From assembly GCA_036971615.1 (NCBI GenBank), contig JAYKKR010000041.1:186001-250000 (forward strand): a stretch of 64,000 nucleotides of DNA, in the 5' to 3' direction. Source of the DNA: Amyloporia xantha (Eukaryota > Basidiomycota > Agaricomycetes > Polyporales > Adustoporiaceae). A program made the position numbers and the translations under genes. The notes under the pieces were generated by a model. The model saw nothing but the letters and a program-made list of their open reading frames with translations. It was not told where the DNA came from and did no database searches. Shown piece by piece: positions 1 to 10,199 of this stretch (position 1 is its first letter; every line of letters starts with the position of its first letter).

Positions 1-365
1 CCTCTTCGGCAGACCCATTTTGTAGGCAAACTCCAGCGTTGTGGATAAGACAGTCCAAGCCATTGGGCAACAGCGCCGACGTCTCATCCGCAGCCAGACG
101 GACATTCGCCTCGTCGGTCACGTCCAACATAAGAATCTTAAACCGATCCTCGGGGTAGTCCGCTTTCAGAGCCTGTATACCGCTCGATCCGCTTGGGTTC
201 CGTGCTGTCGCTATCACGACATTCTCGGGATCTTTGAGCTGGTGTACGAGGAAGTCTATTAGGCAACATATCATCGTGGAGCAGGAAGGGACAGCTACGT
301 ACCAGCTCTTCAGCGAAGGCAAGCCCGATCCCTCTACTTGCCCCGATAATGAGGTAGGACGGCAT
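1..365 (-). CDS. Short-chain dehydrogenase/reductase (SDR), N-terminal part, cut by window edge
   Basis: This is the N-terminal Rossmann half of an NAD(P)-dependent short-chain dehydrogenase. Exon 1 (365-303) encodes 21 residues with the cofactor motif GASRGIG. An intron with a perfect GTACGT donor follows (302-239, ending CCAG). Exon 2 continues from 238 through NVVIATARNPSGSSG and LDCLIHNAG to the edge; HNAG is the NNAG motif with one change. The splice position equals that of the two SDR copies at 35317 and 36571, so the three are paralogs, this one in the opposite orientation. The catalytic Tyr-x3-Lys lies beyond the window. The substrate is unknown; the family resembles small fungal SDRs of the sniffer or C-factor type (inference). 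Confidence 0.85.
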
Positions 366-1047
366 AAGCCTGAGAGTGGGCGCGTGAAAATCGATGAGCA
401 AGAACCTATGGTAGTCGCACAGGAGGCGTTTCGAAAAAACTCATCACGCTACACTATATACTCGGTTGATGAGAGAAAAGGTCTACTACAGGTATGTAAT
501 AACCGAGTATCAGGGTTTACCTACATCGGAGAGCACGCGCCGTCGTTTGGACGAACTACCTCCGAGCTGCATCAGACGAGAAAGGTTCTCACTCTTATCA
601 TGTTCTGTACCTTGTCCGACTCATTCGCGAACCATCCCGAGGATATTCCACTGACTCACCGCAGGGACTCGGCGACCTCTCGGTCGGACGAATGTGCAGA
701 TAACGCTAGGAGTGGCTTGCTGCAAGCCAGCACTGAAAACTCAGAATCAAGAGACAAGTAATAAGAAATGACTTGTGCAGAGTAGAAGAGCTGGCGACGA
801 CGTGATAGCGAGAAGACCTGATTGCGTGATGGCACACAATCCTCTTCCTTCAAGTCCCAAAGTTTATGGAACCGATCCAGAACGATCGTGTGAGACCTCA
901 GTGAGACATGGACTCTCCTTACAGCCCTTGGACAGTCCCTGAAAACTTTGAGTCAACGACTGAGATCTAGGACGAGGTTTCAACTTAATATCCTGGACTT
1001 CCGCCTTTGCGACGCGTCTCGCACGTGATACATTGAGAGGGATCACG
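366..1047. other. Intergenic stretch upstream of the left SDR gene
   Basis: This 682-bp stretch has no convincing coding region; the small open frames here lack family motifs. It holds the presumed promoter of the minus-strand SDR gene. An ATCACGTG (Cbf1/E-box type) motif begins at 1042 and overlaps the LINE target duplication. Before the insertions this was probably the promoter region between divergent SDR copies. Confidence 0.5.
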
Positions 1048-1057
1048 TGTGTGAGTC
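1048..1057. repeat. LINE target site duplication, left copy (TGTGTGAGTC)
   Basis: The 10-mer TGTGTGAGTC lies directly beside the T-run that marks the LINE poly(A) end. The same 10-mer occurs at 34059-34068 on the other side of the element. This defines the insertion limits and shows the LINE integrated by target-primed reverse transcription. Confidence 0.85.
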
Positions 1058-1407
1058 CTTTTTTTTTTATTTTTAAATTCTACGAATTTATACTCTATAC
1101 TAGTAAGTACATGCAGAGTGCTGGACATGTAGATAATGTGGGCTCCACGCCCTACCGTGATCGCGTTCCAGAGCGGTCTGCAACCTGGGGCGGCGAAGCC
1201 GCCCTATCTTAACACCATACCATAACCGTCCCCGTAAGGCCGGTCCCTGGAGCGCACTCAGGGGGAACCCCGGTTAGAGGCTCCCACGCACGCCCACGAC
1301 CAAAGGCACTTCCACCTAAGGCTAGTAAAGGATGGGCGCCCGGTAAGGCATCTCGCCGCTATGTGCCCTCACCTCCACCCCTACAGTTTTCAGGGCAAAG
1401 AAGCAGG
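1058..1407 (-). other. LINE 3' UTR and poly(A) tail
   Basis: Noncoding sequence downstream of the ORF2 stop, about 350 bp. It ends on the minus strand in an A-rich tail (complement of the T-runs at 1059-1075). No ORF of note is seen. Confidence 0.75.
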
Positions 1408-4400
1408 CTATTCGTAATCTAGTGATTGTCCGCTAGGTGCCGGGGAAGGGGGATCCGGATCATCTAATTGTTCCCGGATCCCCCTCCACTCTTTCTGAAT
1501 GTCCTCCGACACCTTGAGCACGTCGTACCATTCCGTAAATTCATTGAACTTAGCGCTACACACTTCTGTTGCATCTGGGTCTAAGTGGCGTTCATCATGG
1601 AATTTCTTCCAAGCCGCCACTCGTCCTTTAGTGTGGGCATGGAGTGTAGCATTCGCAATCGAATGGTAATCTCCCTCCTCACGATCTTCGTGAGCCATAG
1701 ATAAAATCTCAGCCCATTCGAATGTTGCCACCCAGCTATTTAGCCGAAGGAACTCCAATACGTCATCTTCCGTCCAGTGGCACTGTGACCGCCTCCTTCT
1801 ATCTTGATGACTTTCCTCTTGAGACGCAGGGGGTACCCACACTCCCTTGGTGCGTATCCAAAATGGACACTCAAACAGAATGTGCTCCCGTGTTTCCGGG
1901 CCGTCACTGAGGCCACAAAGGCACTCAATGGGACCCGCTATGTTGAATCTCTCTCGGTATGCACCACTAGGGAAATGATTTGTAAGGACCCGCGCGACAC
2001 GCGCTGTTTCCTTATTCGATGTTCCCACTCGCTTTAGCAACCATGTGCGCTTCGCTGTGGCTGCATGCATGGGATTTTCGGTAACCCATAATTGGTTACC
2101 CCTATATTTAGTGTTCTCCAAATCATTGGCTAACGCATTCCATTTGGCCATCATGCGGGATTTAATTCGCTGGAGTGCCATTGAGTAGGAAACAAACTCA
2201 GGTTGTTCCAGTTCGAGTGCCTCTTTCGCTAGTTTATCCACCAGCTCATTCGGCTCGATTCCCTTGTGTGAAGGTATCCACATGAAGGTTACAGTGCGAT
2301 CCGGTCTATCCTGGAGGAATGCCCGGATCGATTGGCAACCCAATATGGCTGCCATCTGCGATGGCCCCACATTGGGTCTTATGATTTGCTTCAATGCTGC
2401 CTTGTTATCGGACAGGATTGTAATGTGTTTGATGTCATACTCGGCTTCACGAGTTACCTCACGAAGACCGCGTGCAAGCGCCATCATTTCGGCATCATAA
2501 CTGAGGGATTTCCCCCCACCAAATTTGCCGCTGTTTACCTGGAAAGGCCCGTCCATGACTAGCCATGAACTTCCAGATCTGGTGCCGTCTTGATCCGATT
2601 TATAGGATCCGTCGGTGAATAGTAAGCGTCCGAACATACGCGCCTGTTGTGACCGGAACTTCGGCCACCAGGTTTCGTCCATCCACTTGTTGAATTCGTC
2701 CGTGTCATTCTTGGGTGGAATGCCTTTGGCGTCCAAAAATAACTCAGTCATTTGTGATTGGAATTGATCCAACACTCTGAAACCGGGTCGCGCTTCCGCA
2801 TGAAGCGGCGCAAAATCCTCGGCGGTTTGTCGCCCGATCTCATCTATGTGAGTTAGTGGCGTTACTACTTCCTTCTTCACCTTCCGCGCCCAAAGTGGGA
2901 ATGGAGCGATGATGTTGGTCTGGTTGACCACCCATCCATCAGGCAATATAGCCCGCATCGGGTGTCCTTCGTGGATTTGGCGGGCCCGAAGAGCCGCTTT
3001 TTCCATGTATCTGTCCACTTGGAAACGGACCGGGACGAGCCCGGCCAACATTTCCATGGCGCCTACTGGCGTAGTTCGGAAGCAGCCGGTTATCCACCTA
3101 GCCGCTCGCGACTGCGCTGTTTGTAGCTCCTTTTGGATCCACTTGATGTGCTTCCACTTTGGATTCCACCAAAGTTGGGCGCCATATAACATCAACGGAA
3201 TGACGTGCACTACATACAAGCGCCGTTTGTTGATTGGGTGGAATCCCCGGGACGAATTCCCGAGCATTCTGAGCGCGTTGACAGTGCTAGCCGCTTTATT
3301 GGCATAGAATCGCACATGTGCTTTGAATGACAGCTTGGGATCCAAAAAGAATCCCAAGTATCTCATGGCTGCCTTTGGAGAAAGGCGTACTAATTGCCCA
3401 TCAATCCGGAGTGCAATGTCTGGTCCGAGGGGTTGGTTTTCATGCCACACTTTCTTCCGGTAGTGCCAGAAGTGCATGAGCTCTAGTTTGTCAGCTTCGA
3501 CGCCACAACCTATTCGATTGAGGTCTTCCACTAACGGGTGGAACATTCCGGCCAGTTGGCCATTGTTATGATCAAGCTGCGTTAGATCAGACTCAGGGGT
3601 AGCCTTCTCCGCAGTCATTATCAGTCCATCATCAACGAAGAACTGTACACATGTATTTCCTGTCTGCAATTCATGGATTGGGGCCCACTTGTGCAGGACA
3701 GGCGCAATGTATAATCCCGAGAGAACGGGGGAGAGGGACGAACCCTGTCCAACGCCTACTGAGAAGTCTGCGGGGTCCGTGAGGACCCCATTGAATGCGA
3801 ATTGGGTTTGACGCCCTTTCATGTAATTCGCAAAGAATAAGCAGGTTTTCTCGTTGAATCCCTGTTTCCGCATAATACCCAATAACGCATCATGATTGAT
3901 GGAGGGGTAGAATTGTGACACATCCAGCAATAGGGCTGAGGGTGTGATGTCTCTGGCCCACGCCTCACGAATGAAGTGGACCAATTGGATTCCCGCGTCA
4001 GTGGTGCTATGCTGTATAGTTCCACCGAATTGGCACGGGTGCATGATACCGTATTTTTGGGCATCAAATTGTAGGCGCCGGGAGAGCACTTTCTCCATGA
4101 GTTTTCCCAGGCAATTAAGCAAGCAAATCGGCCGATAGGCCTTTGCTTTGGAGTAATCCGGTTTGTTGGGCTTTGCCAACACGACCGTTATGGAACGCTT
4201 GAACACGCTGGGAAAGATCCCATGGTTCATGCACGCATTATAGTACGCAACGAGGAATTTCCTCACTTGCGGCACTACCCGGACAGTCTTGTCCTCGCAA
4301 TCTGGGCGCATTGAGACGCCCACTATCCATTTTAGCCACAGCCAGTTGACATGATCGGGGCCCGGCGCTGATGTGTTGCTGGTGTCCCGGAGATTTTCCA

Positions 4401-4578
4401 AGATTTCTGCTTCACTGATGGGCGCATACGACCTGACTTCACGTTGGGGTAGGTCGTGCACAAATTGCATGTCCACTGGCCGAGGATTCGCCGGTGTGAA
4501 CTGTTCTTGGAACGCATCACGGAGATCCGCGGGTGTTTCTACTGCTGTGCTGTCCAGCCGCTTGAGCTGGATGGCCAC
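1408..4578 (-). CDS. LINE ORF2, reverse transcriptase and RNase H part (3' fragment of the split ORF)
   Basis: This open stretch of about 1056 codons encodes the RT and RNase H domains of the LINE. RT motifs in order are ALLLDVSQFYPS (motif A Asp), GVGQGSSLSPVL (motif B), and FFVDDGL, an F-V-D-D catalytic box in place of the common Y-A-D-D. The RNase H domain follows: LLFTDGSYKS (first Asp), YDAEMMAL (Glu), ITILSDNKAAL (Asp) and WIPSHKGIEPNELVDKLA (His and last Asp). The first Met is not the true start. The frame runs into the gypsy insertion at 4579 and continues, in the same frame after one GCCAC copy is removed, at 27329. No stop interrupts it, so the damage is only the insertion. Confidence 0.92.
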   Translation of the reverse strand: MAIQLKRLDSTAVETPADLRDAFQEQFTPANPRPVDMQFVHDLPQREVRSYAPISEAEILENLRDTSNTSAPGPDHVNWLWLKWIVGVSMRPDCEDKTVRVVPQVRKFLVAYYNACMNHGIFPSVFKRSITVVLAKPNKPDYSKAKAYRPICLLNCLGKLMEKVLSRRLQFDAQKYGIMHPCQFGGTIQHSTTDAGIQLVHFIREAWARDITPSALLLDVSQFYPSINHDALLGIMRKQGFNEKTCLFFANYMKGRQTQFAFNGVLTDPADFSVGVGQGSSLSPVLSGLYIAPVLHKWAPIHELQTGNTCVQFFVDDGLIMTAEKATPESDLTQLDHNNGQLAGMFHPLVEDLNRIGCGVEADKLELMHFWHYRKKVWHENQPLGPDIALRIDGQLVRLSPKAAMRYLGFFLDPKLSFKAHVRFYANKAASTVNALRMLGNSSRGFHPINKRRLYVVHVIPLMLYGAQLWWNPKWKHIKWIQKELQTAQSRAARWITGCFRTTPVGAMEMLAGLVPVRFQVDRYMEKAALRARQIHEGHPMRAILPDGWVVNQTNIIAPFPLWARKVKKEVVTPLTHIDEIGRQTAEDFAPLHAEARPGFRVLDQFQSQMTELFLDAKGIPPKNDTDEFNKWMDETWWPKFRSQQARMFGRLLFTDGSYKSDQDGTRSGSSWLVMDGPFQVNSGKFGGGKSLSYDAEMMALARGLREVTREAEYDIKHITILSDNKAALKQIIRPNVGPSQMAAILGCQSIRAFLQDRPDRTVTFMWIPSHKGIEPNELVDKLAKEALELEQPEFVSYSMALQRIKSRMMAKWNALANDLENTKYRGNQLWVTENPMHAATAKRTWLLKRVGTSNKETARVARVLTNHFPSGAYRERFNIAGPIECLCGLSDGPETREHILFECPFWIRTKGVWVPPASQEESHQDRRRRSQCHWTEDDVLEFLRLNSWVATFEWAEILSMAHEDREEGDYHSIANATLHAHTKGRVAAWKKFHDERHLDPDATEVCSAKFNEFTEWYDVLKVSEDIQKEWRGIREQLDDPDPPSPAPSGQSLDYE
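4574..4578. repeat. Target site duplication GCCAC of the outer gypsy element, left copy
   Basis: GCCAC precedes the TG of the left LTR and recurs at 27329-27333 after the CA of the right LTR. Joining the LINE across a single copy restores the ORF2 reading frame. Confidence 0.9.
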
Positions 4579-5154
4579 TGTCGCGACTTAGAGTCAAGCG
4601 ACAGGGGAAGAACAAACCTAAACGGCCGAGGGCGTTCGACTAAGTCTTATCGCAGCGATGACGAGCTAGGCTCAAGTCTAAGGCTAGGGACAAGTTAAAT
4701 AGAGCGTAAGTAGAAGTAAATAAGTACAGGCAGGGCTGGGCTTACCTAGGGACAAGAGGTCGAAACTGAAGTCCCCAGGCAGAGGCGTGCTACCTTATAT
4801 ACTGCAAGAGTTCAGGGCAGGCTATCTACATGGTCCGTGCGCAGGTGGTCTGTGCGCAGCCTGAGTAAGCAAGCTATGAGTCATAAGTGATGTCGTGAGC
4901 GGAGCCCGGCGGGGCCCGAGGTCGGCCGGCACCATGCTTAAGTAAACGTCCGTAAAGGGAAGGCGGGACGGAGTCCGTGGGAAAGGGACATGTGACCTGT
5001 AATGGTCGACACGTCTAAGTCCATGAACAGGGAGCTTGCTGTGTTCGTGTATTGTAGAATGGCCGTTCGAATAAGAGGGGAAAATAACGATGAGTAAAAG
5101 GAGAAAATCGTCCGTATATAGAAAGGAAGAAACGCTCGATGTCAACTCGTGACA
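4579..5154 (-). repeat. Outer gypsy 3' LTR (left copy), 576 bp
   Basis: Starts TGTCGCGACTTAGAGTCAAG and ends AACTCGTGACA. It matches 26753-27328 base for base as far as I can compare by eye. It is the 3' LTR because the element reads on the minus strand. Confidence 0.95.
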
Positions 5155-5167
5155 GTACCCCCCTCTC
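5155..5167 (-). promoter_or_regulatory. Polypurine tract of the outer gypsy element
   Basis: On the minus strand GAGAGGGGGGTAC abuts the 3' LTR. A purine run at this place primes plus-strand DNA synthesis in LTR elements. It overlaps the pol stop codon region by a few bases. Confidence 0.75.
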
Positions 5168-8123
5168 AACGCCGCATGACCTCATGCGCGCTTCCTTTCC
5201 CCATCTCCCAACCAGAACGGCAACGTGCTTCGGTCATTGCTTCAGGAAGTGGACGAAACTGCAAGCCAGCAAAGATAGCGGCATTGAGTCGACGAGGCGC
5301 ACTAGGGTGTCTACGATGGAAGGTCTCGATGAGTTCTTTCGCGTTTGCGACGTTACGCGCGGGTTCCCAAGACGTATGGGACTCATCGTATCCTTTCCAT
5401 TTGACCAGGTACTGAAGCTGGCGGCGGAATATACGTGAATCCTTGATTCGCTCAACTTCGTACTCGTCTTCGCCTTCGACCTCAATCGGTGGCGGTTCGT
5501 CAGGTTCCCGGCCCGGGATTTTGCTACGCGTGTGCTTGCTGAGCAAGGAGACGTGGAAGACCGGATGAACTGGCACCGACTTGGGCAACTTCAGTTCGTA
5601 GTCTAGATCACCGATCTTCCGTGTGACAGGGAAGGGACCAAGGCGCTTGGGACTCAGCTTCCTGCTCGGCTGTTTCAGCTTCAGATTACGAGCATCCAGC
5701 CACACCTTGTCACCAGGTTCGAACACCGGTGCCTCCTGTACGTGTCTATCATAGTACGTCTTCATGCGTTCAGCAGACAGCTCAAGCGCCGCGCGCGTGT
5801 CATCCCGTATTTCCTGCAACAACTTCAACCTATCTTCCGCAGCGGGTACCTTCGACATGGGGTTCAAGCGGATTTGGAGATCGGGATTATAGGCCTGGTT
5901 CAAAAAGAAAGGGGAATAACCAGTTGCAGAGTGAACTCGGTTGTTCAGTGCAAACTCCGCAAAAGGCAACTGTTTCGCCCAATCGTCCTGTCTGTGGCTG
6001 ACATAAGCCCTAAGATACTGCTCGATCTCCTGATTCCACCGCTCTGTCTGCCCGTCTGTCTGTGGGTGAAAGGCAGTCGACATGGCTGGTTCGATATTCA
6101 TCCCTTTGTAGATCGCATGTAGATACTTTGACGCGAATTGGGGACCTCGGTCTGATATGACCTTGGCCGGGGCCCCGTGATGTGAAAAGACATCGCGTAT
6201 ATAAAGTTCCGCGGCACCTTCGGCAGTCAGAGTCTCATGACATGCCGAAAAGTGTACCATCTTGGTGAAGCGATCTGCAGTGACCAGGATTGAATCGAAC
6301 CCATCGGACTTGGGGAGACCCACGATCATATCGGTGGTGATAACCTGCCAAGGGCGCTCTGGAATCTCATTCGGTTTGAGCGGCCCTTGTGGTTTTGCGG
6401 GGAATGTCTTGGTACGGTTGCACGTGTCGCAGGTGCTTACGTACTCATTGACAAACTTAGACATTCCCGGCCACCAATAGTTTCGCGATACTAACTCGAG
6501 GGTCTTGGCTCGCCCAGGGTGACCGGCTGCAGGTGCGTCGTGGTGGATTTTGACAATATCCCGCCGAAGCTCTGCATTCTTTGGGACGTAAACGCACCCT
6601 CGAAACAGCAGAAGCCCTTGCTCGGCATTCCACTCGGTGAAGTCACGTTGTAGCCGGGGCGGGCCTAGATTCTGAATCTTTTCCAAGGCATCCGCCACCT
6701 CCCGATCCTTGTCCGAACATTCTCGAATGCGCTTCAGCAGCGATCGATCTGCCACAACGGCTGCATGCCCACGCTGCGTGGAGGAAATGCGGAACTGTTC
6801 CGGTTTCAGGACAATCTGATCCACGTTGTCATCGTCATCTCCAACCTGGAGGTCCGGGCGACGAGACAAGGCGTCAGCCTTTCCATTCGACTTGCCCGAC
6901 TTGTGAGTGATAACGAAATCGAAGCGGGACAGATACAGAGCCCATCTCGCTTGTCGTCGCGTGAGATGCTGAGCCGTGCGCCAATACTCGAGGTTCTTAT
7001 GATCCGAAAGGATCTCGAACGTGCTAGGGCAACCCTCGAGATAGTGACGCCAGTCCTCCAACGCTTCGATTATCGCTAACATCTCTTTGTCGTAGATCTC
7101 GTAGTTACGCTGGGCAGAATCCATACCCCGAGATCGGTAAGCCACCGGATGCCACTTGCCATCCTCCTGCTTTTGCGAAAGTACGCCACCGGTTGCGTAC
7201 CCAGAGGCATCCACCTCTAGCCGCGTTTCTCGGTCTTGGTCATACAGTGCTAAGACAGGTGTGGTGCTAAAGCAGCGTTTCAGCTCCTCGAACGCAGACT
7301 GCTCTTCCTCACCCCACTGCCAGGGTACGTTCCCAGTTAGACGATCAAGGGGTTGCGTGATTTTTGCAAAATCCTTGATGAAGCGACGATAGAAGTTGGC
7401 AAACCCTCGGAACTTTTGGATGTCTTTAACATTCCGAGGGGTAGGCCACTCCATGACTCCGCGGATCTTTGCAGGATCCATCGCCACTTCACCATTCCCT
7501 ACGATCATGCCTAAATAGTCTGTTTTAGGAACATCCCACTCGCACTTCTCCGGTTTCAGGAAGAGATCGTTTTCCCGAAGGCGACGTAATACCTCACGGG
7601 TAACTTTCTCATGCTCCAGCTTGTCTGTAGAAAAGATGAGAATGTCATCGAGATAGACCGTGAGTTTTCCTTCTGCAATGAGATCTCCGAAGATGTCATT
7701 CATCATTGCTTGGAAGGTCGCCGGAGAATTGGTGAGACCGAAGAACATAACCGATGGTTCGTATAACCCTCGATTAGTTACAAACGCAGCCTTCCATTCG
7801 TCCCCGAGTTTGATCCGTACGTTATTATACCCCCATCGGATGTCGAACTTTGTAAAGATTGAGGCGCCTTTGAGTTTGTCGACAAGTTCAGAGATCAATG
7901 GCAGCGGGTAGCGATTTTTGATCGTGATCTCGTTAAGCCGTCGGTAGTCTTGTACTGGTCGAAGCGATCCATCCTTCTTTTTGATGAAGAAGAAGGGAGA
8001 GGATATAGGCGACTTCGATTCCCGTATATAACCTTTGGCTAGCTGCTCCTTGAGGAACTTGTCTAATTCGCCTTGTTCGTTGTGCGACAGTGGGTATACC
8101 CTTGAATGGAACGTTTTTGCGTC
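5166..8123 (-). CDS. Outer gypsy pol: RT, RNase H, integrase, chromodomain (downstream part)
   Basis: The main part of the polyprotein. RT: SSPFFFIKKKDGSLRPVQDY, TKFDIRWGYNNVRI, and the catalytic box VYLDDILIF. RNase H: LEVDASGYATGGVL. Integrase zinc finger HHCC: HHDAPAAGHPGR then STCDTCNRT. Integrase core with D, D and E in ITTDMIVGLP, VISDRGPQFAS and HPQTDGQTERWNQ. A GPF-type segment (KRLGPFPVTRK) follows, then a chromodomain near the C terminus with YLVKWKGYDESHTSWEP. The stop (5166-5168) lies 11 bp from the LTR. The reading frame enters from the 11554-11939 segment across the foldback-like insertion: GACGCA on one side and AAAACGTTC on the other continue in frame. Confidence 0.93.
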   Translation of the reverse strand, partial: DAKTFHSRVYPLSHNEQGELDKFLKEQLAKGYIRESKSPISSPFFFIKKKDGSLRPVQDYRRLNEITIKNRYPLPLISELVDKLKGASIFTKFDIRWGYNNVRIKLGDEWKAAFVTNRGLYEPSVMFFGLTNSPATFQAMMNDIFGDLIAEGKLTVYLDDILIFSTDKLEHEKVTREVLRRLRENDLFLKPEKCEWDVPKTDYLGMIVGNGEVAMDPAKIRGVMEWPTPRNVKDIQKFRGFANFYRRFIKDFAKITQPLDRLTGNVPWQWGEEEQSAFEELKRCFSTTPVLALYDQDRETRLEVDASGYATGGVLSQKQEDGKWHPVAYRSRGMDSAQRNYEIYDKEMLAIIEALEDWRHYLEGCPSTFEILSDHKNLEYWRTAQHLTRRQARWALYLSRFDFVITHKSGKSNGKADALSRRPDLQVGDDDDNVDQIVLKPEQFRISSTQRGHAAVVADRSLLKRIRECSDKDREVADALEKIQNLGPPRLQRDFTEWNAEQGLLLFRGCVYVPKNAELRRDIVKIHHDAPAAGHPGRAKTLELVSRNYWWPGMSKFVNEYVSTCDTCNRTKTFPAKPQGPLKPNEIPERPWQVITTDMIVGLPKSDGFDSILVTADRFTKMVHFSACHETLTAEGAAELYIRDVFSHHGAPAKVISDRGPQFASKYLHAIYKGMNIEPAMSTAFHPQTDGQTERWNQEIEQYLRAYVSHRQDDWAKQLPFAEFALNNRVHSATGYSPFFLNQAYNPDLQIRLNPMSKVPAAEDRLKLLQEIRDDTRAALELSAERMKTYYDRHVQEAPVFEPGDKVWLDARNLKLKQPSRKLSPKRLGPFPVTRKIGDLDYELKLPKSVPVHPVFHVSLLSKHTRSKIPGREPDEPPPIEVEGEDEYEVERIKDSRIFRRQLQYLVKWKGYDESHTSWEPARNVANAKELIETFHRRHPSAPRRLNAAIFAGLQFRPLPEAMTEARCRSGWEMGKGSAHEVMRR
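8116..8123. repeat. Target duplication TTTGCGTC of the foldback-like element, left copy
   Basis: TTTGCGTC here recurs at 11554-11561. Eight bases fit a hAT-type target duplication; if the final C belongs to the element the duplication is 7 bp. Confidence 0.7.
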
Positions 8124-8300
8124 AGCTGCTTATGTACTAATGATGCACCAACATGAGGGGTAGGCCCAGGAACGCTTATGCACCAGGCAGCGCATTGGCC
8201 TGGCTGTTGATGCATCACTTCCTGGGGCTTCGCCGGAACCTCCGGGGCCTCCTCCCTTTCGCCGTAGGCCCCCTTCGGCATCACGGCTTAATACCATATC
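8124..8300 (+). repeat. Left terminal inverted repeat of the foldback-like element
   Basis: Reads CTTATGTAC, then TGATGCACCAACATGAGG, then a GC-rich segment with CCTGGGGCTTCGCCGG. The reverse complement occurs at 11378-11553 with a handful of changes in about 175 bp. Confidence 0.85.
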
Positions 8301-8479
8301 AGGTAGGTAGATTTCCAAAAGGGTCTGGGTCACAAAATATGTGGCGGAATTTATATCAGGGGTGGCACAGACTTATTTGGGCACCAAAAATGTATTAAAA
8401 TGGCAAAAAATATGGGATTTCTTTTTTCACTTCAGTAGCTAGGGTACAATGATAACAAAAGCTATATACAATAGGTATA

Positions 8480-9200
8480 GCGAGCGTGGACAGACGCAGG
8501 AGCGTGCACGGACGAAGCGAGCGCGGACGGATGAAGCGAGCGTGGACGGACGAAGCGAGCGCGGACGGACGGAGCGAGCGCGGACGGATGGAGCGAGCGC
8601 GGACGGTCGGGCGAGCGCGGACGGACGGAGCGAGCGCGGACGGACGGACGAGCTAGCAAGGGACGGGCGAGCGTGCAAGGGACGGGTGAGCGAGTATGGG
8701 GCAGCATGGACGGACGGGGCAGCTTGCATGGGCAGGAGCAGCGTGCAAGGGCCGGGCGAGCGTGCAAGGGCGGGGTGAGCGAGCACGGACAGGGGAGCGG
8801 CAGGCATGCAGCAGCGAGCGGCGGGCGTGCAGTGGACGGGGGAGCGGCGGACGTGCAGTGGACGGGGGAGCAGCGGACGTGCAGCGGACGGGGGAGCAGC
8901 AGCCCGCGGCGCGATCGAGCGAGCGTGCAGCGGAGTAGGCAGGGCGAGCAAATGTGCGGCGGCGTGAGACGAGTCAGGCAGGGCGGGGTGAGCGCGCAGC
9001 AAGGGTGCTGATTGTACAACGGGGGCTGGAAGTGTGCAGTGCGAGCGGTGAGCGTGCAACGGGAATAAAGACGGCACAGCGGGGATGGCGACGGCGCAGC
9101 TGGGACAGCGACGGTGCAGCGGGGATAGCGACGGTGCAGCGGGGACAGCGACGCCGCAGCAGCAGGAGGGTAGGCAGGGGAGTGGGCAGGGGAGTGAGCC
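8480..9200 (+). repeat. GC-rich degenerate tandem repeats (left arm)
   Basis: Units related to GCGAGCGCGGACGGACGGA at 8480-8660 pass into GGGCGAGCGTGCAAGG-type units and then, at about 9078-9155, into about four copies of a roughly 20-bp unit GGGATAGCGACGGTGCAGC. No coding content is supported. Confidence 0.75.
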
Positions 9201-9284
9201 TTGATGCGGGGATGTGCGCTGTCGGACTGTGTTTACAGATAGCCAGTCAGTAATTGAAAGATACAAAATAATGTTGTTAACTTA

Positions 9285-10180
9285 CTTTATCACGCTGCTC
9301 GCGGGCAGCAGCGGGACGTCGTCAACGTTGTGGACGACGTCGAGGAGACGACCAACGCTGACGCGTCGCTGTTGGCGCGCACTACGGGAACAGCCGGACT
9401 ACCCGATTTGGGTGTGTGGCTGAAGTTTTGCTCGCGCTGCTCAGTGAGTACGGCTATTTTGAGGAAATATCTTCGGCATGTAACCTATGGATAGTAGTAA
9501 GAATGTATAGAATAGTATGTCTCTTAGTTATTTTGATTATTTCTCACTTCCTCAGAGAGATATAAACAAAACATATGTATTTTGGGTCCAGGATAGTAAA
9601 CATCCGGCATATTTTGGTAAATAGAATATGGACTAGCCTATGAATTGAGAGACTGAAATACAACCTGTAATAGAGAGTATATATAAATAAGTTTTAGGGT
9701 GGATAGGTAGACGTTGGCGGCCGCAATATTCGAAACGGCCATGTAAGTAGGTTAACAGACGTTTTGAGCATCGAGTTGCGCCTGGCTGAGCGCGCCACCT
9801 GATTGGCTGCGCCAGGCCTCGGCCGACTCGGGACACTTCCTGTACATGCACTCTTCATCGTGCATCCCTCAAATTTGGTGAGCTTATTCTAATATTACTT
9901 TACTGCTCTAATATGAATTCTTGGAAAGATTAAGGCACTGCTGAGAGCATAGTAATGTTCTCAATATGCGTAAGACGAATATAAGACGTTTAAGACGCCT
10001 TCCGCTTTTGGTAAGCCGGTACTTCCCGGACTGCCCAAGGTGACGCGTCTCCTTCTGTAGCTACTCGATGACAACGACAACGACAACGACAGCGTCGTTG
10101 TCCCGCTGCTGCCTGCGAGCAGCGTCAAAAGGTATAATTTTCTTTCTTTGACTGTATTCCTGCACAGCTAATCTGTGCCA
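9285..10180. other. Unique centre of the foldback-like element
   Basis: Moderately AT-rich sequence without a recognisable gene. It includes a short GACAAC run at about 10073-10100. Nothing here resembles a transposase. Confidence 0.5.
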
Positions 10181-10199
10181 CATCAGGAGCTTCTGCTGC

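Noticed and set aside
234..761. A 175-codon plus-strand frame at the left edge
   Set aside because: Its first part is antisense to the SDR exons and intron, and the rest has no domain.
9078..9155. A short direct repeat array that might suggest CRISPR
   Set aside because: Repeats of about 20 bp without unique spacers in a eukaryotic transposon arm; a simple tandem repeat.
8439..9266. Long open frames rich in Arg, Pro, Ser, Ala on both strands
   Set aside because: They come from GC-rich degenerate tandem repeats; no start context, domain or splice signals.
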